Source: Mesorhizobium sp. B2-1-1
GTDB taxonomy: Bacteria; Pseudomonadota; Alphaproteobacteria; Rhizobiales; Rhizobiaceae
Direction of reading: 5' to 3'
Assembly: GCF_006442975.2 (NCBI RefSeq)
Contig: NZ_CP083954.1
Span: 1,619,501-1,683,500, forward strand
Length of the DNA: 64,000 nucleotides
Made by a program: the position numbers and the translations under genes. The notes under the pieces were generated by a model. That model did not search any database, had not been told where the DNA came from, and saw nothing but the letters and a program-made list of their open reading frames with translations. Every line of letters begins with the position of its first letter. The stretch's first letter is position 1. Below, piece by piece: positions 42,423 through 51,285 of the stretch.

Positions 42423-43391
42423 TTACTTGCCACCTCGGCGGCGCAGGCCGTCGAAGTAGACGATGACGATGATCAACATGCCGGTGATGACGCGCTGCCA
42501 GAACGTGTTGACGTTGAGCAGGTTGGCGCCGTTGTTGATGGTGGAGAGGATGAACGAGCCGATCAGCGGCCCGTGCACCGAACCGATGGCGCCGAACAGC
42601 GACGTGCCGCCGATCACCGACGAGGCGATGGCTTGCAACTCGTAGGTGTCGCCCTGCGTCGGATTGCCGATGCCGATGCGGGACGCGAGCAGCACGCCGA
42701 CGAAGGCCGCGCACAGGCCGGACAGCACATAGGCCATGTAGATCGTGCGCGGCACGTTGACGCCGGAGAGGCGCGCGGCTTCCGCGTTCGAGCCGACGGA
42801 GAAGAGATAGCGTCCCCATCGCGTGTGGTGCAGGAAGACGTAGGAGGGCAGCGCAACCACGATCACCATCCAGAACAGATAGGGGATCCCCAGCAGCGAG
42901 CCGCGCGAAAACGCCTGGAACGCGTCGCTGTTGATCGATATCGAATTGCCATTGGTCATCAGGAGACCGATGCCGCGCAGCGAGGTCATGGTCGCCAGCG
43001 TGATGATGAAGGGCGGCAGGCCCATCCTGACGATGCCGAAACCGTGGAACAGGCCGATGGCGACCCCCACCAGCAGCGTCGCCAGAACCGCGATCCAGAC
43101 CGGCCAGCCGGCATTGATCAGCAGTGCGACGATGACGGTGGCGAAGCCGACGATGGCGCCGACGGAAAGGTCGATGCCGCCGGTGATGATGACGAAGGTC
43201 TGGCCGACGGCCAGGATGGCGATCAGAGAACCCTGGCGCAGCAGGTTGGTGATATTGAGCGCCGAAGCGAAGGACGGCGTGGCGACCGCCAGGATGACCC
43301 ACATCAGAAGCAGCAGGCCAAGCAGCGTCAGCCCGAACAGGGCATTGTAGTTGCGCTTCGGCTTTTCGGCAGGGATCGCCTCGGTGCTCAT
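42423..43391 (-). CDS. Ribose-type ABC transporter permease (RbsC family)
   Basis: A 322-residue inner-membrane permease with about ten membrane segments. RbsC words are GQTFVIITGGIDLSVGAIVGF and the C-terminal GDTYELQAIASSVIGGTSLFGAIGS (in parts). Its start overlaps the ATPase stop by 4 bases. It imports a pentose, hexose or polyol with the ATPase and binding protein upstream. Confidence 0.92.
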   Translation of the reverse strand: MSTEAIPAEKPKRNYNALFGLTLLGLLLLMWVILAVATPSFASALNITNLLRQGSLIAILAVGQTFVIITGGIDLSVGAIVGFATVIVALLINAGWPVWIAVLATLLVGVAIGLFHGFGIVRMGLPPFIITLATMTSLRGIGLLMTNGNSISINSDAFQAFSRGSLLGIPYLFWMVIVVALPSYVFLHHTRWGRYLFSVGSNAEAARLSGVNVPRTIYMAYVLSGLCAAFVGVLLASRIGIGNPTQGDTYELQAIASSVIGGTSLFGAIGSVHGPLIGSFILSTINNGANLLNVNTFWQRVITGMLIIVIVYFDGLRRRGGK

Positions 43392-44941
43392 GTCTGTCCT
43401 CCCGTCTTTTCTTGTTTCTCGGCCAGGGCCTGGCTCAGAATGTCCTCGTGATCGGCGGTGCGGAAACCATGCGTGGCCACCAGCTTGCCGCGCCGGAACA
43501 CATGCAGCGTGTCGGCCAGTTCGTAGACCTCAGGCAGATAGGACGAGATCAGGATGATGCCCGCGCCCTTGGACAACAGCACACTGAACAGCCGGTAGAT
43601 CTCGGCCTTGGTGCCTACATCGACGCCGACCGTCGGCTCGTCGAAGATGAACAGTTTGGCGCCGTGCGCCAGCCACTTGCCGATGACGATCTTCTGCTGG
43701 TTGCCGCCCGACAGGCTGGAGGCCAGCGCGCCGCGCGTCGGCGTCTTGATCCTGAGGTCGGCGATCTGCCGGTCCGCCTCGGCCTTCTCCTGCGCAGACG
43801 AGATCAGCAGATTTTTCGATATGCGCTTGTAGATCGGCAGGTTGAGATTCAATGCAACCGGCAGGTTGAGGCACAGGCCCTGGTCGCGGCGGCTTTCCGG
43901 TGCCAGCGCCATGCCGAGCTTGATGGCGTCGTGCTCGGAGTTGACCTGCACCTCCTTGCCTTCCCACAACACCTGGCCGGCCGATTTGCGGTGGCGGCCG
44001 TAGAGGGTGGTGACGAATTCGCTGCGGCCGGCTCCGATCAGGCCGTAGAGCCCGACGATCTCGCCCGCGCGCACCGACAGAGAGACATTCTCGAAACCCT
44101 TGCCGGACAGGTTCCGCGCCTCGGCGATGACGGCGCCCGGCGTGAAATGCTCCTTGTGATAGATCTGCTCGATCGAGCGGTTGATCATCAGCTTGACCAG
44201 CTCCGGCTCATTGGTCTCGGCGATGTTGCGGGTGCCGACCAGCGTGCCGTCACGCAGCACCGAGACGCGGTCGGCGAGCTCGAACACCTCCTCCATGCGA
44301 TGGCTGATGTAGATGATGGTGACGCCTTCACCCTTCAGGCGGCGGATCAGCGTGAACAGCTGGTCGGCCTCTTTGCGGGTGAGGTAGGCGGTCGGCTCGT
44401 CGAAAATCAGGAATTTGGTGCCGCGCACGGTGGCTCGGGCGGCGGCGATCAGCTGCTGCTGGCCGATGGTGAGATCGCCGAGCACGACATGCGCCGGCAG
44501 GTCGAAGCCGAGACCGTCGATGATCTTCTGCGCTTCCCTGACCATGGCTCGTTGCTGGAGGATGCCGAAGCGCGAGTTCTCCTCGCCGAGGAACATGTTG
44601 GCGGCGACGGTCAGGTGGCGGCAGAGCACGACTTCCTGGTGCACGGCGTTGATGCCGAGCGCCATGGCTTCGTGCGGCGTCGCCAGGGCAGCCGGCTTGC
44701 CTTCCCACACAACCTCTCCGGAGGTGCGCGGGATGACGCCGGTCAGGAGCTTGATCAGGGTCGATTTGCCGGCACCGTTCTCGCCGACGATGGCGTGGAT
44801 CTCTCCCGCCTTGAAGGCCAGGGTCACAGGCTTCAGCGCATGCGTGCCGGGATAGCGCTTTTCCAGACCCTGCAGCTCGAGGATCGTCCTGCCGGGCTCC
44901 AGCACGGGGGCCGGATGCAGTTCCTGCGCGGTCGACGTCAT
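43388..44941 (-). CDS. Ribose-type ABC transporter ATP-binding protein (RbsA family, two domains)
   Basis: A 517-residue protein with two ABC domains. The first has Walker A GENGAGKST, signature LTIGQQQLIAAARA and Walker B FLIFDEPTAYL. The second has the degenerate Walker A GLIGAGRSE usual in this family, signature LSGGNQQKIVIGKWL and Walker B LFIFDEPTVGVD. It lies between the binding-protein and permease genes. A strong hairpin separates it from the binding-protein gene. Confidence 0.93.
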   Translation of the reverse strand: MTSTAQELHPAPVLEPGRTILELQGLEKRYPGTHALKPVTLAFKAGEIHAIVGENGAGKSTLIKLLTGVIPRTSGEVVWEGKPAALATPHEAMALGINAVHQEVVLCRHLTVAANMFLGEENSRFGILQQRAMVREAQKIIDGLGFDLPAHVVLGDLTIGQQQLIAAARATVRGTKFLIFDEPTAYLTRKEADQLFTLIRRLKGEGVTIIYISHRMEEVFELADRVSVLRDGTLVGTRNIAETNEPELVKLMINRSIEQIYHKEHFTPGAVIAEARNLSGKGFENVSLSVRAGEIVGLYGLIGAGRSEFVTTLYGRHRKSAGQVLWEGKEVQVNSEHDAIKLGMALAPESRRDQGLCLNLPVALNLNLPIYKRISKNLLISSAQEKAEADRQIADLRIKTPTRGALASSLSGGNQQKIVIGKWLAHGAKLFIFDEPTVGVDVGTKAEIYRLFSVLLSKGAGIILISSYLPEVYELADTLHVFRRGKLVATHGFRTADHEDILSQALAEKQEKTGGQT

Positions 44942-44956
44942 GGCAATCCTCCCTGT

Positions 44957-44986
44957 TGTTTCCGGGGCGCAGAGGCCCCGGAAACA
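44957..44986. terminator. Intercistronic hairpin after the ribose-type binding-protein gene
   Basis: TGTTTCCGGGGC (44957-44968) and its perfect complement (44975-44986) form a 12-bp stem with a 6-base loop in the 62-base gap between the binding-protein and ATPase genes. No long T-run follows on the minus strand. It probably protects the upstream mRNA or partly terminates. Confidence 0.65.
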
Positions 44987-45003
44987 GTTGCGCGTGCCGA
45001 TGC

Positions 45004-45999
45004 TCAGTTGAGCTTCGGGTTGAGCAGCGCGTCGATCTTGGGATCCTTCATGTTGGCCTTGGTGACCAGGTTGGCGCCGGTGTCGACATTGGTCTCGACC
45101 TTTTCGCCCTTGGAGGCGGCAAGCGCGGTCTTGATGCCGTCATAGCCCATCCGGTAGGGATCCTGGACGACGAGGGCGGAAATGACGCCGTCGTTGAGGA
45201 ACTTGATCAGCTTCTCGTCGCTGTCGAAGCCAACCAGCGCCAGCTTGCCGCCGAGGCTGTTTTCGGCGACAGCCTGCCCGACGCCCTGCGCCATGATCAG
45301 GTTGGAAGCGAAAATACCCTTGAGGTTCGGATTGGCGGTGATCAGGTCGGTGGCGATGTTGAGGCCGGTGGTGGCCTGGCCGTCGGCATATTTGTCGGCG
45401 ACCAGCTTCAGGCCCGGATATTTCGCCTTGAGCTGTTCGATGAAGCCCTGCTTGCGCTGTTCGAGCGAGCCGGCGCCAGGCGTGTTGGTGATCAGGGCAA
45501 CGTCGCCCTCGATCTTGCCGCCATTGGCTTCGCCGATGGCCGCTGCGAGGCCGTCAGCGGCGACGCGGCCGCCCTGGACGTTGTCAGTGGTCAGGAAGGA
45601 GGTGAAGGCCTTGGAGTCGGCGCCGGAATCGATGCCGATAACCTTGACCTTGGCGGCGGCTTCGTCGATCGGCTTGCCGAGCGCCTTGAACTCGGTCGGC
45701 GAGATGACGATCGCCGCCGGATTGCTGGCGACGGCGTTTTCGAGGATCGAGATCTGGCCGTTTACGTCGGTCTCTGCCTGGGCGCCGAGCTCCGGCACGT
45801 TGACGCCGAGATCCTTGCCGGCCTTGCGGGCCCCGGCCAGGACGATCTGCCAGTAGAAGGACGTGGTGTCCTTGACGATGATCGGAATGGTCACGTCCGC
45901 CGCCGAAACCGGCGCCGAGTGCATGACGCCGGCAAGCATCGACGCGGCCGCCAGCGCCATGACAGCGCGGCGATTGAGAATGCTGGTCACGAATTTCAT
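45004..45999 (-). CDS. Ribose-type sugar-binding protein (periplasmic)
   Basis: A 331-residue protein from the ATG at 45999. The signal peptide ends PVSA, and the mature part starts ADVTIPIIVKDTTSFYWQ. Family words are NPAAIVISPTEFKALGKPI, VIGIDSGADSKAFTSFLTTDN (in parts) and VGFDSDEKLIKFL. It is the first transporter gene of the operon; its control region holds several inverted repeats. The ligand is probably a monosaccharide. Confidence 0.92.
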   Translation of the reverse strand: MKFVTSILNRRAVMALAAASMLAGVMHSAPVSAADVTIPIIVKDTTSFYWQIVLAGARKAGKDLGVNVPELGAQAETDVNGQISILENAVASNPAAIVISPTEFKALGKPIDEAAAKVKVIGIDSGADSKAFTSFLTTDNVQGGRVAADGLAAAIGEANGGKIEGDVALITNTPGAGSLEQRKQGFIEQLKAKYPGLKLVADKYADGQATTGLNIATDLITANPNLKGIFASNLIMAQGVGQAVAENSLGGKLALVGFDSDEKLIKFLNDGVISALVVQDPYRMGYDGIKTALAASKGEKVETNVDTGANLVTKANMKDPKIDALLNPKLN

Positions 46000-46078
46000 G
46001 GAATTCCTCCCTAGGTCGCCCGGTGAACGATACGGAAGCTCGGTTCGGATAGGCGTAGCCAAACAGAACTTTATCAAT

Positions 46079-46089
46079 AAAAAACAGTT
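46079..46089. promoter_or_regulatory. AAAAAACAGTT word shared with the 49.03 kb control region
   Basis: The 11-base word AAAAAACAGTT also occurs at 49026-49036, inside the inverted repeat before the regulator gene. Here it is 80 bases upstream of the binding-protein start. A shared regulator, the GntR protein at 49205, is a reasonable guess. Confidence 0.4.
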
Positions 46090-46215
46090 GCAGTATTTTG
46101 ATAGTGCATCGATCCGGTCGATGCAAGCGGTGTTTATGCCATCCTCGGGGCATGGCGGTCATGACAGCACTGGCGCCTTGCTCTCCCCACGCTGCCCGAC
46201 GCTTCCGTTTCGTGT

Positions 46216-46251
46216 GACTAACGTATGGAATATTAATTCCATAAATTAGTC
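46216..46251. promoter_or_regulatory. 36-bp AT-rich palindrome, probable operator
   Basis: TATGGAAT (46224-46231) and ATTCCATA (46236-46243) flank ATTA, and GACTAA (46216-46221) and TTAGTC (46246-46251) are placed symmetrically outside. All arms pair perfectly, with two unpaired bases per side. It is 217 bases upstream of the binding-protein gene. The size and AT content, in very GC-rich DNA, suggest an operator. Confidence 0.6.
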
Positions 46252-46335
46252 AATATAGAATGCCCGTTCCTTCTTCGGTTCGCGGGATCGTGAAGCCCCG
46301 CGATCGCACGCCTTCGCCCGGGCGGATCGGGCACT

Positions 46336-47334
46336 TCATGCCAATTCCTGCACTACGGTGTAGGGGCGGTATCTGGCGTAGTCCGCCTGAGGCACGTCGA
46401 CATCAAGCAGTTCGAGATTGCGGGTCAGGTTCGCCAGCTTGGCGGTGCCGGTCAGCACGGTGGCGACCGAGGATTCCTGGAGGGGGAACTGGAACGCGGC
46501 GGCGGCGAGCGGGTAACCACCTTCGGCGGCGATCCGCTCCATCGCGCCGACGCGGTCGAGCACGTCACCGCTGGCGGGCTTGTAGTCGAAATGGGCGCCC
46601 TGCACCGGTCCGGTCGCCAATATGCCGGAGTTGAACACACCGCCGATGACCAGCGAAGTCTGTCGGGCGCGGCAGAGCGGCAAAAGTTCGGCTTCGGCGC
46701 TGCGATCGAGCAAGGAATAGCGGCTGGCGAGCAGGATACAATCGAGCGGCGCGCGACGCATCACGTCGAGACATATCCGGACTTCGTTGACGCCGAGCCC
46801 GTAGGCGGAAATGACGCCGGAGTTTTTCAGTTCTTCGAGCGCCTTGAGCCCACCGTCCATCAACTGGCGAAAGTGCATTTTGGTCTTCTCGACGCCATGC
46901 GTGTACACGCCGATGTCGTGCACAAACAGGATGTCTATCCTGTTTAGACCAAGCCGCGCATAGCTGAAGTCGACCGAGCGCATGATGCCGTCATAGGAAT
47001 AGTCGTAGTCGAGCGCGAAGGGCAGCGGATCGACATAGGAGTGATCGGGAACCTGATCCTCCGGAACGGGCCGGAACAGGCGCCCGACCTTGGTCGACAG
47101 CACATAGGAATCGCGCGGCTTATAGCGCAGGAAGTCGCCGAAACGCCGCTCCGACAGGCCGAAACCATAGAAGGGCGCGGTGTCGAAATAGCGCAGGCCC
47201 GCCTCCCACGCGCCTTGCAACGTTTCCATCGCCGCCTCGCGCGAACAGGCGCGGTAGAGCCCGCCGATCGCGGCACCGCCGAAGCTTACTTCGGTGACCT
47301 CGAGCGCCGTCTGGCCGATGCGGCGTTTTTCCAT
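46336..47334 (-). CDS. Aldo/keto reductase (aldose 1-dehydrogenase type)
   Basis: A 332-residue enzyme from the ATG at 47334. The catalytic tetrad is visible: aspartate and tyrosine in YFDTAPFYGFGLSE, lysine in VLSTKVGR and histidine in ILFVHDIG. Its N-terminus (RRIGQTALEVTEVSFGGAAIGGLY) resembles D-threo-aldose (L-fucose) dehydrogenases and pyridoxal-type relatives. It lies between the UxaA-family gene and the sugar transporter, so it may oxidise the imported sugar at C1. The substrate is unproven. Confidence 0.88.
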   Translation of the reverse strand: MEKRRIGQTALEVTEVSFGGAAIGGLYRACSREAAMETLQGAWEAGLRYFDTAPFYGFGLSERRFGDFLRYKPRDSYVLSTKVGRLFRPVPEDQVPDHSYVDPLPFALDYDYSYDGIMRSVDFSYARLGLNRIDILFVHDIGVYTHGVEKTKMHFRQLMDGGLKALEELKNSGVISAYGLGVNEVRICLDVMRRAPLDCILLASRYSLLDRSAEAELLPLCRARQTSLVIGGVFNSGILATGPVQGAHFDYKPASGDVLDRVGAMERIAAEGGYPLAAAAFQFPLQESSVATVLTGTAKLANLTRNLELLDVDVPQADYARYRPYTVVQELA

Positions 47335-47446
47335 GCACAACCTCCCCGTTGCCCGCCATTATCCGGCGCGGCAGATTCCAAGACCTCAAGCCGCAGCATT
47401 CCAGGAAAGTTCGTGGCCACTTTCCGGACTGCGCGACTTCAAAGAG

Positions 47447-48952
47447 CTAGAGCGTCGCGCCGAGATGCCAGGGCACGAACTCGTTGTCGCCGTAGCCGAA
47501 ATCCTCGCTCTTGGTCTTGCGGCCGGAGGCCGTCTCGACGATCAGTTCGAAGATCTCGCGGCCCATGCCGGCGATGGTCTTCTCGCCGGAGGCGATGACG
47601 CCGCAATTGACGTCCATGTCCTCTTCCATCTGATGATACATGGTCGAGTTGGTGGCGACCTTGATCGACGGCGTCGGCCGGCAGCCGAAGCAGGAGCCGC
47701 GGCCGGTGGTGAAGACGATGATGTTGGCGCCGCCCGCCACCTGGCCGGTGGCGGACACCGGGTCGTAGCCGGGCGTGTCCATGAACACCAGCCCGCTGCC
47801 GGTGACCTTTTCGGCATAGCCGAAGACGCCGTTGAGCGGCGTCTGGCCGCCCTTGGCTACCGCGCCCAGCGATTTCTCCAGGATGGTGGTGAGGCCGCCG
47901 CGCTTGTTGCCGGGCGAGGGGTTGTTGTCGATCGAGGCGCCGTGCTTGGCGACGTGGTCTTCCCACCACTTGACGTAGCCATCGAGCTTCTTGGCGATCT
48001 CGGGCGTCGCGGCGCGATAGGCGAGCAGATGTTCGGCGCCGTAGATTTCCGTCGTCTCGGAGAGAATACCGATGCCGCCGACGCCGGCCAGAATGTCTAC
48101 CGCAGCGCCCAGCGCCGGATTGGCCGTGATGCCCGACATGCCGTCGGAGCCGCCGCATTGCAGGCCGACGACGATCTCGCTCACGGGGATCGGTTCGCGC
48201 TTGAGCTCGCCGACTTCCTCGGCGATCTCGGCCAGTACGCCCATGGCCTTTTCGACCGATTTGCGCGACCCGCCGGCGTCCTGGATGTTGAAATGGCGCT
48301 TACCGGCGGCCGCACCCTTCTGGCCGTACAGCGTGAGCTGGTTGACCTCGCAGCCGAGCCCAACCATCAGCGCGCCGCCGAAATTGGGATGGCGGGCATA
48401 GCCGGCCAATGTGCGGTGCAGCACCATCATGCCGTCGCCGGTGGCGCTCATGCCGCAGCCCTGGCCGTGAACGATCGGGACGAAGCCGTCGATGCCGGGA
48501 TATTTTGGCAGCAGCGTGCGGTTGGCCGCGTCGGCGATGGCGTGGCAGACGGTGGCCGAACAGTTGACGCTGGCGATGATGCCGATGAAGTTGCGCGTGC
48601 CGGCGCGGCCGTCGGCGCGGCGATAACCCATGAAGGTGCGGGCGCGGTCGGCCTCGGTCGCATGCTCGGCCTCGCTTGGCGGTACCACCGGCAGGCGGCC
48701 GGCCTCGAACACCAGATTGTGCGAATGGACATGCTCGCCGGGCGCGATGTCCTGCGTGGCGCGGCCGATTGCCTGGGCATATTTGACCACGGCGGACCCG
48801 GCGGGAATCGGCTTGATCGCCACCTTGTGGCCGGGCTCGATGATGGCGGCGGCAAGCGCTCCGCCGGGCAGCGCGGTGCCGGTCTCGATGCGGCCATTGG
48901 CGACCGCGACATTGTCGGCTGGGGACAGAAGAATTGAGTTGGAGGCGTTCAC
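47447..48952 (-). CDS. UxaA family (altronate/galactarate dehydratase-like) protein
   Basis: A 501-residue enzyme with an N-terminal SAF-type domain (about 1-95, ending in GEHVHSHNL) and the long UxaA domain, with GYRRADGRAGTRNFIGII, NCSATVCHAIAD, HGQGCGMS, LQCGGSDGMSGITANPALG and FTTGRGSCFGCRPTPS. Cysteines in these words would hold an iron cofactor. The family dehydrates altronate, galactarate or similar acids. It is the first gene of the minus-strand operon, divergent from the GntR gene. The neighbours suggest an oxidative sugar route. Confidence 0.9.
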   Translation of the reverse strand: MNASNSILLSPADNVAVANGRIETGTALPGGALAAAIIEPGHKVAIKPIPAGSAVVKYAQAIGRATQDIAPGEHVHSHNLVFEAGRLPVVPPSEAEHATEADRARTFMGYRRADGRAGTRNFIGIIASVNCSATVCHAIADAANRTLLPKYPGIDGFVPIVHGQGCGMSATGDGMMVLHRTLAGYARHPNFGGALMVGLGCEVNQLTLYGQKGAAAGKRHFNIQDAGGSRKSVEKAMGVLAEIAEEVGELKREPIPVSEIVVGLQCGGSDGMSGITANPALGAAVDILAGVGGIGILSETTEIYGAEHLLAYRAATPEIAKKLDGYVKWWEDHVAKHGASIDNNPSPGNKRGGLTTILEKSLGAVAKGGQTPLNGVFGYAEKVTGSGLVFMDTPGYDPVSATGQVAGGANIIVFTTGRGSCFGCRPTPSIKVATNSTMYHQMEEDMDVNCGVIASGEKTIAGMGREIFELIVETASGRKTKSEDFGYGDNEFVPWHLGATL

Positions 48953-49024
48953 GGGCGTTTCCTGGGGTGATCCTGGGAGGCGCGGATTGACACGCGCCTG
49001 TTAAGAGTTAATGTCTTTTATCGT

Positions 49025-49055
49025 GAAAAAACAGTTTTGCGTCAATTGTTTTTTC
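49025..49055. promoter_or_regulatory. Inverted repeat upstream of the UxaA-family operon
   Basis: GAAAAAACA (49025-49033) and TGTTTTTTC (49047-49055) are perfect complements, centres 22 bases apart. It lies 73 bases upstream of the UxaA-family gene and 150 bases before the divergent regulator. The left arm with its next bases gives the AAAAAACAGTT word found again at 46079. Confidence 0.55.
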
Positions 49056-49204
49056 CGGCAGTTCCTGTGCGGCTGGATGAGTAGCGGCGCTGCAACCGGT
49101 AAGCGAGCCCCTCGGCAAAGCGATTCCGCTTTCGAGGGCGATAGGAACGTCATATTGCGCTTCAAGCCGGCCGCCGCAAGCGCCGGCCAGCGATGGGTCA
49201 GGGC

Positions 49205-50107
49205 ATGTCGAAGAGCAACAACGTCTACAAGGATGCCTATAACAGGTGCCTCAGGCTGCTCGACGAGACGCGCAGCCTGCCTTCGGAACCGGAGCTGGGT
49301 ACGCTGCTCGGCGTCAGCCGCACCACTGTGCGCAGCATCCTTGCGCGCATGGAAGAAACCGGATTGATCGCCTGGAACAAGCGCGCCAAGACGGTGCTGC
49401 GCGAAACGCGCCCCGATGATTTCTTTCCCGAGGAAGAGACCGACACGCTGGCCGAGATCATCGAGCGGTCGTTCATGCGCAGGCTGCTCGCCGGCGGCGC
49501 CGAGGCCGGCATGCAGATCAATGAGCTCGAACTGGCGCGCGAGATCGGCGTCGGCACCACCAGCGTGCGCGAGTTCCTGATCCGCTTCTCCCGCTTCGGC
49601 CTGATCGAGAAGCGCCGCAACAGCCATTGGGTGCTGAAGGGTTTCACCCGCGCCTTCGCGCTGGAGTTGACGGAAATCCGCGAGATGTTCGAGCTGCGCT
49701 CGGCATCGGCGTTCACCGCACTGCCGCAGGACAGCGCGGTGTGGGCCGATCTCGACAATCTCGAAGAGGAACACCGCGGCCTCGCCCGTGACATCGCCAC
49801 GCGCTTCAACGAATTCTCGGAGCTCGACGAGCGCTTCCATCGGCTGATCCACCGCGCCTCGCACAACCGCTTCATCGTCGATTTCTATGATGTCATCGCC
49901 ATGATCTTCCATTACCACTACCAGTGGAACAAGGCGCAGGAGCGCGAGCGCAACGAAATCGCGATCGGCGAGCATCTGGCCTATATCGCGGCGCTCAAAT
50001 CACGCGACCTGGGCAAGGTCGATGCCGCCTGCCGCAAGCATTTGAAGTCGGCGCGCCAGACGCTGCTGACCTCGATCCCCGAGAGCCGGCACCCACAGAG
50101 GCCCTGA
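49205..50107 (+). CDS. GntR-type regulator with two winged-helix segments and an FCD domain
   Basis: A 300-residue regulator (the frame has another ATG at 49193). Residues 25-56 read SLPSEPELGTLLGVSRTTVRSILARMEETGLI in two parts, a normal GntR helix-turn-helix. Residues 105-136 give a second one (INELELAREIGVGTTSVREF then FSRFGLIEK). The FCD domain follows, with D208, H212 (ELDERFH), H257 and H279 as likely metal ligands. It is divergent from the UxaA operon with inverted repeats between, so it probably controls it. Confidence 0.85.
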   Translation: MSKSNNVYKDAYNRCLRLLDETRSLPSEPELGTLLGVSRTTVRSILARMEETGLIAWNKRAKTVLRETRPDDFFPEEETDTLAEIIERSFMRRLLAGGAEAGMQINELELAREIGVGTTSVREFLIRFSRFGLIEKRRNSHWVLKGFTRAFALELTEIREMFELRSASAFTALPQDSAVWADLDNLEEEHRGLARDIATRFNEFSELDERFHRLIHRASHNRFIVDFYDVIAMIFHYHYQWNKAQERERNEIAIGEHLAYIAALKSRDLGKVDAACRKHLKSARQTLLTSIPESRHPQRP

Positions 50108-50218
50108 TCGCGCCGCGTTGCCGCAGCACCGATTTGCCGATTTTCCGTCTCTTGCTGCCGTGGTAGACATCTTCCGGTGATCGCTTGAAGATGCAGATGG
50201 TTTGAACAGGCAAGTCAT

Positions 50219-50602
50219 TTGACCAAAAAGGGGAGACGGTGGAGCATTCCGGTCGCGCTTGTCGCGGCCTACCTGCTGCTGCTTCAGTCGACGCTGAGCG
50301 CATTCGCCTTCGCCACCGGACCGGCCGCCTCGCAAATCGACGCCTTCGGCAACGTCATCTGCACCCACGAGGGCACTGCCCAGCTTCCCGATGGCGGCCC
50401 GCATCCGTCGCATCTGCCGGCATGCTGCATGCTGGGCTGCAGCATGGTTTCAGCGGCCTTTGCGCCGCCACCCGATGCCGGGCTTGCGCTGGCCTCGCTT
50501 TCGTTCGAAGCCGTCGTTTTCATCTTTCCGGCGGCCACGCATCTCAATTTCGCGCGCCAGCGGTCGCCGTCGAACCCGCGCGCGCCGCCGCTTTCGGCCT
50601 GA
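50219..50602 (+). CDS. DUF2946-like small secreted protein of the copper cassette
   Basis: A 127-residue protein starting with TTG at 50219; no ATG is available in frame. A hydrophobic N-terminal segment (about 10-32) acts as signal or anchor. The mature part has VICTHEG, a histidine in HPSHLPACCMLGCSM, and a cysteine cluster CCMLGC, which look metal-binding. DUF2946 proteins are usually next to copper genes, as here with a PCu(A)C chaperone 102 bases downstream. The family call is by pattern and position only. Confidence 0.65.
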   Translation: MTKKGRRWSIPVALVAAYLLLLQSTLSAFAFATGPAASQIDAFGNVICTHEGTAQLPDGGPHPSHLPACCMLGCSMVSAAFAPPPDAGLALASLSFEAVVFIFPAATHLNFARQRSPSNPRAPPLSA

Positions 50603-50704
50603 GCCTGCTGTACGCCCGGCGGAACCTTCCGCCGGTGCTTTCATCCAAAGAACGAATCGTTCGCGACCGGCCAACGGCGCGATCCCCTATTCATGGAGCA
50701 AACC

Positions 50705-51247
50705 ATGTCCCAAGCTTTTCATATCGCGGCGCCTCCTTCGGGCGGCCGCACCAAATTCCTGCGCCGTTTCAATGAACGTGTCGGCCTTGCCGTGCTGGCG
50801 TTTGTGCTGTTGTTCTTCGGTGCCCAGGCCGTCTGCGCGCATGAATTCAAGGCCGGCGATCTCGAGATCGAGCATCCCTGGTCGCGCGCGACACCCACAG
50901 GCGCCAAGGTGGCCGGCGGCTATTTCACCATCACCAACAAGGGCAATGCACCCGACCGGCTGCTGTCGATTTCCTCCGACGTCTCCGAAAAAGCAGAGCT
51001 GCATGAAATGGGCGTCAAGGACGGCGTCATGACCATGCGGCCGGTGACGGGCGGCCTGGAAATCCCGGCCGGCGGCAAGGTGGCGCTAGCACCCGGCGGC
51101 TATCACCTGATGTTCATCGGCCTGAAGCGGCAACCCAAGCAGGGCGAAGAATTCGCAGCCACGCTGACCTTCGAAAAGGCTGGCGCCGTCAACGTCGAGT
51201 TCGCTGTCGAAGGCATGGGCGGTGGCATGGACGACCACGCCAATTGA
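50705..51247 (+). CDS. Periplasmic copper chaperone PCu(A)C
   Basis: A 180-residue protein from the ATG at 50705, chosen for its GGAG at 50695-50698. An N-terminal membrane/signal segment (about 26-45) ends QAVCA. The mature protein begins HEFKAGDLEIEHPWSRATP. The copper-binding set H100-x-M102, M111 and H134-x-M136 is present, and the C-terminus MGGGMDDH adds more potential ligands. PCu(A)C proteins deliver copper(I) to cytochrome oxidase. It is in the middle of the copper cassette. Confidence 0.9.
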   Translation: MSQAFHIAAPPSGGRTKFLRRFNERVGLAVLAFVLLFFGAQAVCAHEFKAGDLEIEHPWSRATPTGAKVAGGYFTITNKGNAPDRLLSISSDVSEKAELHEMGVKDGVMTMRPVTGGLEIPAGGKVALAPGGYHLMFIGLKRQPKQGEEFAATLTFEKAGAVNVEFAVEGMGGGMDDHAN

Positions 51248-51285
51248 CCGCGCCATCCACAACTATTGAATTCAGAGGGACCATC

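Larger units (their letters stand above)
46000..46335. other. Control region upstream of the ribose-type transporter genes
   Basis: These 336 bases lie between the binding-protein gene and the end of the aldo/keto reductase gene, both on the minus strand. I see no gene. They hold an AAAAAACAGTT word (46079-46089), an 8-bp inverted repeat TGCATCGA/TCGATGCA (46105-46125) and a 36-bp AT-rich palindrome (46216-46251). Confidence 0.6.
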
